In this document: positions 6,593-9,021 of the stretch, one piece after another | Numbering within the stretch: position 1 is the stretch's first letter | Layout of the letters: every line of letters begins with the position of its first letter | NCBI GenBank assembly: GCA_045649505.1 | Contig: JAZRQA010000071.1 | Coordinates: 1-9,021 of the forward strand | Length of the DNA: 9,021 bases | Direction of reading: 5' to 3' | From: SIG587 sp045649505 | GTDB lineage: Bacteria > Bacillota > Clostridia > Oscillospirales > Acutalibacteraceae | The notes under the pieces: model-generated | What the model was told of the DNA's origin: nothing | Databases searched by the model: none | Seen by the model: only the letters and a program-made list of their open reading frames with translations | Made by a program: the position numbers and the translations under genes

Positions 6593-6622
6593 CACTTTTA
6601 TTATCCTGTTCGGAGGCGAAAT

Positions 6623-7096
6623 ATGCTTGTACAAACTGCGGCAAACTCAACATTAAAAATAATTCTTTCACCAAATGAAGCAAAAAATCTGTTCGGCAAC
6701 GCCTCGCCAAGTCTTCGAAGTAAGGATACTCAAAGAATACTCAGCGCACTTTTTTCCAAAATAGCAAAACGTCTTAATTTTAAACCCTCAACCGATAAGC
6801 TTCTCGTTGAACTGATAAGACAGCAAAACGGCGGCTATCTTTTTAGCTTTACTAACACCGCTCAAGGTCGCTTAAAAGCAGTAGTGCTTGAATTTGAAAA
6901 TGTTGATGACATTCTGTGTGCACTTAAACTTTTACCCAGTGACAAAAAAATATACAGCTTTGAAAATAAATACCGTGTTGTTGCAAGGTTGGATGAAGAA
7001 AAGCTGCTTCGTTTGAGCGAATTTTGCTCATCTGTTTATTATTCGAGTACCGAAATTGCCCGAACAAAGGAATACGGTAAACCTACAGGTTTTTAA
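6623..7096 (+). CDS. MecA-like Clp adaptor (negative regulator of competence family), short form
   Basis: In Bacilli, MecA delivers substrates such as ComK to the ClpC-ClpP protease and activates ClpC. This 157-residue product shows the two-part MecA pattern. Residues 12-77 match the N-terminal substrate domain (beta strand, then RILSALFSKIAKRLNF, a short gap, and KLLVELIRQQNGGYLFSF). Residues 84-152 match the Clp-binding domain (VVLEFENVDDILCALKLL, then KIYSFENKYRVV and LSEFCSS). Typical MecA is about 200-220 residues. Here the inter-domain linker is almost absent and the C-terminus ends just after a motif-like EYGK, about 10 residues early. The start at 6623 is set by GGAGG (6612-6616), 6 nt upstream. 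The last 14 bp overlap the convergent rpe gene. The ClpC partner is not in the window. The family assignment rests on pattern memory, not on a search. Confidence 0.65.
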   Translation: MLVQTAANSTLKIILSPNEAKNLFGNASPSLRSKDTQRILSALFSKIAKRLNFKPSTDKLLVELIRQQNGGYLFSFTNTAQGRLKAVVLEFENVDDILCALKLLPSDKKIYSFENKYRVVARLDEEKLLRLSEFCSSVYYSSTEIARTKEYGKPTGF

Positions 7097-7727
7097 TTTG
7101 AGCCACACGCGCCGCCATATCTTCAGCAGAGAATATATAATTTCCCGCAACCAAAATATCGGCTCCCGCCTCTACGGCAAGGGGAGCCGTTTCGGCGTTT
7201 ATACCACCGTCAACTTCAAGTAGAACATTAAGACCTTGTCTGATAATTTCTTCTTTTAATATACGAAGCTTTCTTAGCGCATCAGGCATAAATTTTTGTC
7301 CGCCGAAGCCCGGTTCAACCGACATCACAAGTACCATATCACAAAGGGGAAGAACATCAAAAATTTCCTCAGGTTCGGTACAAGGCTTAATAGTTATGCA
7401 GGATTTGCATCCCAAAGCTCGGATTTCCTCAAGAGTTTCCTTAACGGGCGAGCCTGCCTCATAATGGAATCCCAGATAATCACAAACGGCGGCAAAATCC
7501 TTTAAATATCTATGAGGACGGTCTATCATAAGATGAACGTCTAAAATCATATCTGTGCAGGCGCGGATTGATTTAATTACAGGAACGCCAAAAGAAATAT
7601 TTTTAACGAAAATTCCGTCCATAACATCAAGGTGTAGCATATCAACACCTGCATTTGAAAGTCTTATTATATCATTTTTTAAATTCATAAAATCGGCAGT
7701 TAGTACCGACGGAGCAATCTTAGCCAT
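7083..7727 (-). CDS. rpe: Ribulose-phosphate 3-epimerase
   Basis: Interconverts D-ribulose 5-phosphate and D-xylulose 5-phosphate in the pentose phosphate pathway; cytoplasmic, metal-dependent TIM barrel. The 214-residue product is of normal length. Metal and catalytic residues are in place: His32 and Asp34 in MLHLDVMDG, His65 in DVHLMI and Asp173 in EVDGGIN. The family signature VMSVEPGFGGQKF is at 134-146. The start ATG is at 7727-7725, with AAGGAG (7740-7745) 12 nt upstream, overlapping the galT stop codon. galT and rpe are 16 bp apart and very likely share one transcript. The 3' end (TAG at 7083-7085) overlaps the convergent MecA-like gene by 14 bp, and no clear terminator is seen for it. 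Confidence 0.96.
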   Translation of the reverse strand: MAKIAPSVLTADFMNLKNDIIRLSNAGVDMLHLDVMDGIFVKNISFGVPVIKSIRACTDMILDVHLMIDRPHRYLKDFAAVCDYLGFHYEAGSPVKETLEEIRALGCKSCITIKPCTEPEEIFDVLPLCDMVLVMSVEPGFGGQKFMPDALRKLRILKEEIIRQGLNVLLEVDGGINAETAPLAVEAGADILVAGNYIFSAEDMAARVAQIKNL

Positions 7728-7743
7728 TAAATTTTTAAACTCC

Positions 7744-9021
7744 TTATCCTACAGTTTTCACAAAACGAACAAATGCTTTTTTGCCTTCGTCATCTCGTTT
7801 GAATACACCCGCGTGCTCAAGCACCTTTGAGAACACAATGCCGATTTCGTCCTTTAAAATTTTATCAACATTTTCGGCGTTTATATCTGCGTGACGCGCT
7901 ATCAACTCATCCGCCCAGTCAGCGTGCTTTGCAAGCATATTGTCGCTCCTTATATCACGCTTTTCGATGATAGCCTTACCAAGCTCATCCATTTCTTCCT
8001 TTAGACGGGAGGGGAGAACCGCAAGACCCATAACCTCAATAAGACCGATATTCTCCTTTTTAATGTGGTGAAGCTCGGCGTGAGGATGGTAAACACCCAT
8101 GGGATGCTCCTTTGTGGTAATATTATTTCGCAGCACAAGATCAAGCTCAAACTTGCCGTTTGCCATTCTTGCAATTGGGGTAATGGTATTGTGCGGCTCA
8201 CCGTTTGTATTTGCATAAATAAAGGCGTCAGCATCGGTATATATACGCCAGGCGGCAAGAATACGGTCAGCAAGCTGCACAAGCTTTTCAGGCTCGGTAT
8301 GGCGTATTCTTATAACCGACATAGGCCATTTAACTATACCCGCCTCAACATCCTCAAAACCGCTGAAAACAATGCTCGTTTCAATGGGTGCCTTTGCCAT
8401 TGCGAAGTTGTAATTTCCGCCCTGAAAATGGTCATGACTCAAAATTGAACCGCCAACTATCGGTAGGTCGGCATTTGAGCCGACAAAATAGTGTGGAAAC
8501 TGCTTAACAAAGTCGAGTATTTTTTTAAAGGTGGCTTTATTGATTGCCATAGGCGTGTGCTGGCTGTTAAAAACAATACAGTGTTCATTATAGTAAACAT
8601 AAGGGGAGTATTGCATAAACCACTGGGAATTATTTATTGTTACGGGTATAATTCGGTGGTTCTGCCTTGCAGGTGAATTTATTCTTCCCGCATAGCCCTC
8701 GTTTTCACGGCAAAGCAGACACTTTGGATAGCCACTCTGCGGAGCCGCCTTTGCTGCGGCTATTGCTTTAGGGTCTTTTTCGGGCTTAGAAAGATTTATG
8801 GTTATATCAAGGTCACCGTACTGTGTGGGAGTAACCCATTTAACATCCTTGCATATTCGGTATCTGCGAATATAATCAGTGTCCTTGCTGAACTGGTAAT
8901 AATAATCGGTTGCCTCAACAGGGGATTTTTTATAAAGATTGTAAAATTCTTTTGTAACCGTACTGGGTAAGGGAAGCATGAGTCCCATAAGATGTGTATC
9001 AAAAAGGTCACGGTGCGTGGG
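7744..9021 (-). CDS. galT: UDP-glucose--hexose-1-phosphate uridylyltransferase, class II (Firmicutes type); N-terminus outside window
   Basis: Leloir pathway enzyme that transfers UMP from UDP-glucose to galactose-1-phosphate, giving UDP-galactose and glucose-1-phosphate. The frame is open to the right edge, with 425 visible residues. The ATG at 8988 is internal, because family-like sequence (THRDLFDTHLMG) continues upstream of it. Class II GalT proteins are about 490-500 residues, so perhaps 70 are missing. Visible motifs are LCRENEGYAGR (about 8681-8713) and the active-site HDHFQ (8422-8436), in which the second His is the expected nucleotidylated residue. Class I zinc-site motifs are not seen. 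The stop TAA (7746-7744) overlaps the rpe ribosome binding site, indicating an operon galT-rpe. Any galK, galE or regulator would lie to the right, outside the window. Confidence 0.95.
   Translation of the reverse strand, partial: PTHRDLFDTHLMGLMLPLPSTVTKEFYNLYKKSPVEATDYYYQFSKDTDYIRRYRICKDVKWVTPTQYGDLDITINLSKPEKDPKAIAAAKAAPQSGYPKCLLCRENEGYAGRINSPARQNHRIIPVTINNSQWFMQYSPYVYYNEHCIVFNSQHTPMAINKATFKKILDFVKQFPHYFVGSNADLPIVGGSILSHDHFQGGNYNFAMAKAPIETSIVFSGFEDVEAGIVKWPMSVIRIRHTEPEKLVQLADRILAAWRIYTDADAFIYANTNGEPHNTITPIARMANGKFELDLVLRNNITTKEHPMGVYHPHAELHHIKKENIGLIEVMGLAVLPSRLKEEMDELGKAIIEKRDIRSDNMLAKHADWADELIARHADINAENVDKILKDEIGIVFSKVLEHAGVFKRDDEGKKAFVRFVKTVG

Noticed and set aside
6566..6604. Weak sigma-A hexamers on both strands in the divergent region: TGGATA-17-AATACT on minus, and TTGGCA with TATTAT on plus.
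   Set aside because: The minus pair matches only 4/6 each and would start in the Shine-Dalgarno; the plus pair has a 23-bp spacer. Promoters must be near, but I cannot place them.
6518..6622. Longer start for the MecA-like gene at 6518.
   Set aside because: The extra 35 residues overlap the divergent small ORF, have no Shine-Dalgarno, and do not resemble MecA; GGAGG at 6612-6616 marks ATG 6623.
7079..7094. AAACCT-AC-AGGTTT followed by T's as a terminator for the MecA-like gene.
   Set aside because: The stem is 5-6 bp with a very small loop and lies inside both coding ends; too weak to call.
1..9021. CRISPR arrays, insertion sequences, tRNA/rRNA, integrases, toxin-antitoxin or defence genes.
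   Set aside because: None seen: no regularly spaced repeats, terminal inverted repeats, transposase motifs or RNA gene signatures on reading both strands.

Overview
The window looks like ordinary chromosomal DNA from an anaerobic, low-to-moderate GC member of the Bacillota, most likely a Clostridia/Oscillospiraceae-type organism. The reasons are the tig-clpP-clpX order, strong GGAGG-type ribosome binding sites, a MecA-like adaptor, the Firmicutes-type (class II) GalT, and a cysteine-rich orphan gene of a kind I associate with Clostridia. The species assignment is inference. I see no mobile element, CRISPR array, rRNA or tRNA.

Left part (1-4003, plus strand): the C-terminal two thirds of a calcineurin-like phosphohydrolase is followed by a protein-quality-control cluster. 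This comprises trigger factor (tig), the ClpP peptidase and the ClpX unfoldase. A good sigma-A promoter overlaps the phosphohydrolase stop codon and should start the tig transcript. A perfect 14-bp stem with a T-rich tail closes the cluster after clpX. Trigger factor catches nascent chains at the ribosome, while ClpXP removes proteins that cannot be saved or are tagged. The trigger factor carries an unusual 65-residue Lys/Thr/Ala-rich tail.

Middle (4004-6592): a plus-strand gene encodes a 269-residue protein with 19 cysteines and no function I recognise. It converges on a minus-strand two-gene operon across a shared bidirectional terminator. That operon holds a 42-residue predicted membrane peptide, too short for common gene finders, with a TTG start and its stop 2 nt before the next gene. 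The next gene is a phosphoglucomutase/phosphomannomutase-family enzyme. A 15-bp perfect palindrome lies in the divergent region upstream.

Right part (6593-9021): a short MecA-like adaptor gene (plus) overlaps the 3' end of rpe (minus) by 14 bp. rpe sits 16 bp downstream of galT, which runs off the right edge. GalT yields glucose-1-phosphate from galactose-1-phosphate, a phosphoglucomutase would pass it to glycolysis, and Rpe links to the pentose phosphate pathway. The minus-strand genes therefore form a loose sugar-phosphate group and the plus-strand genes a proteostasis group. Most of the window is housekeeping. The items worth a second look are the orphan Cys-rich protein, the tiny membrane ORF, the trigger-factor tail and the reduced MecA-like protein.
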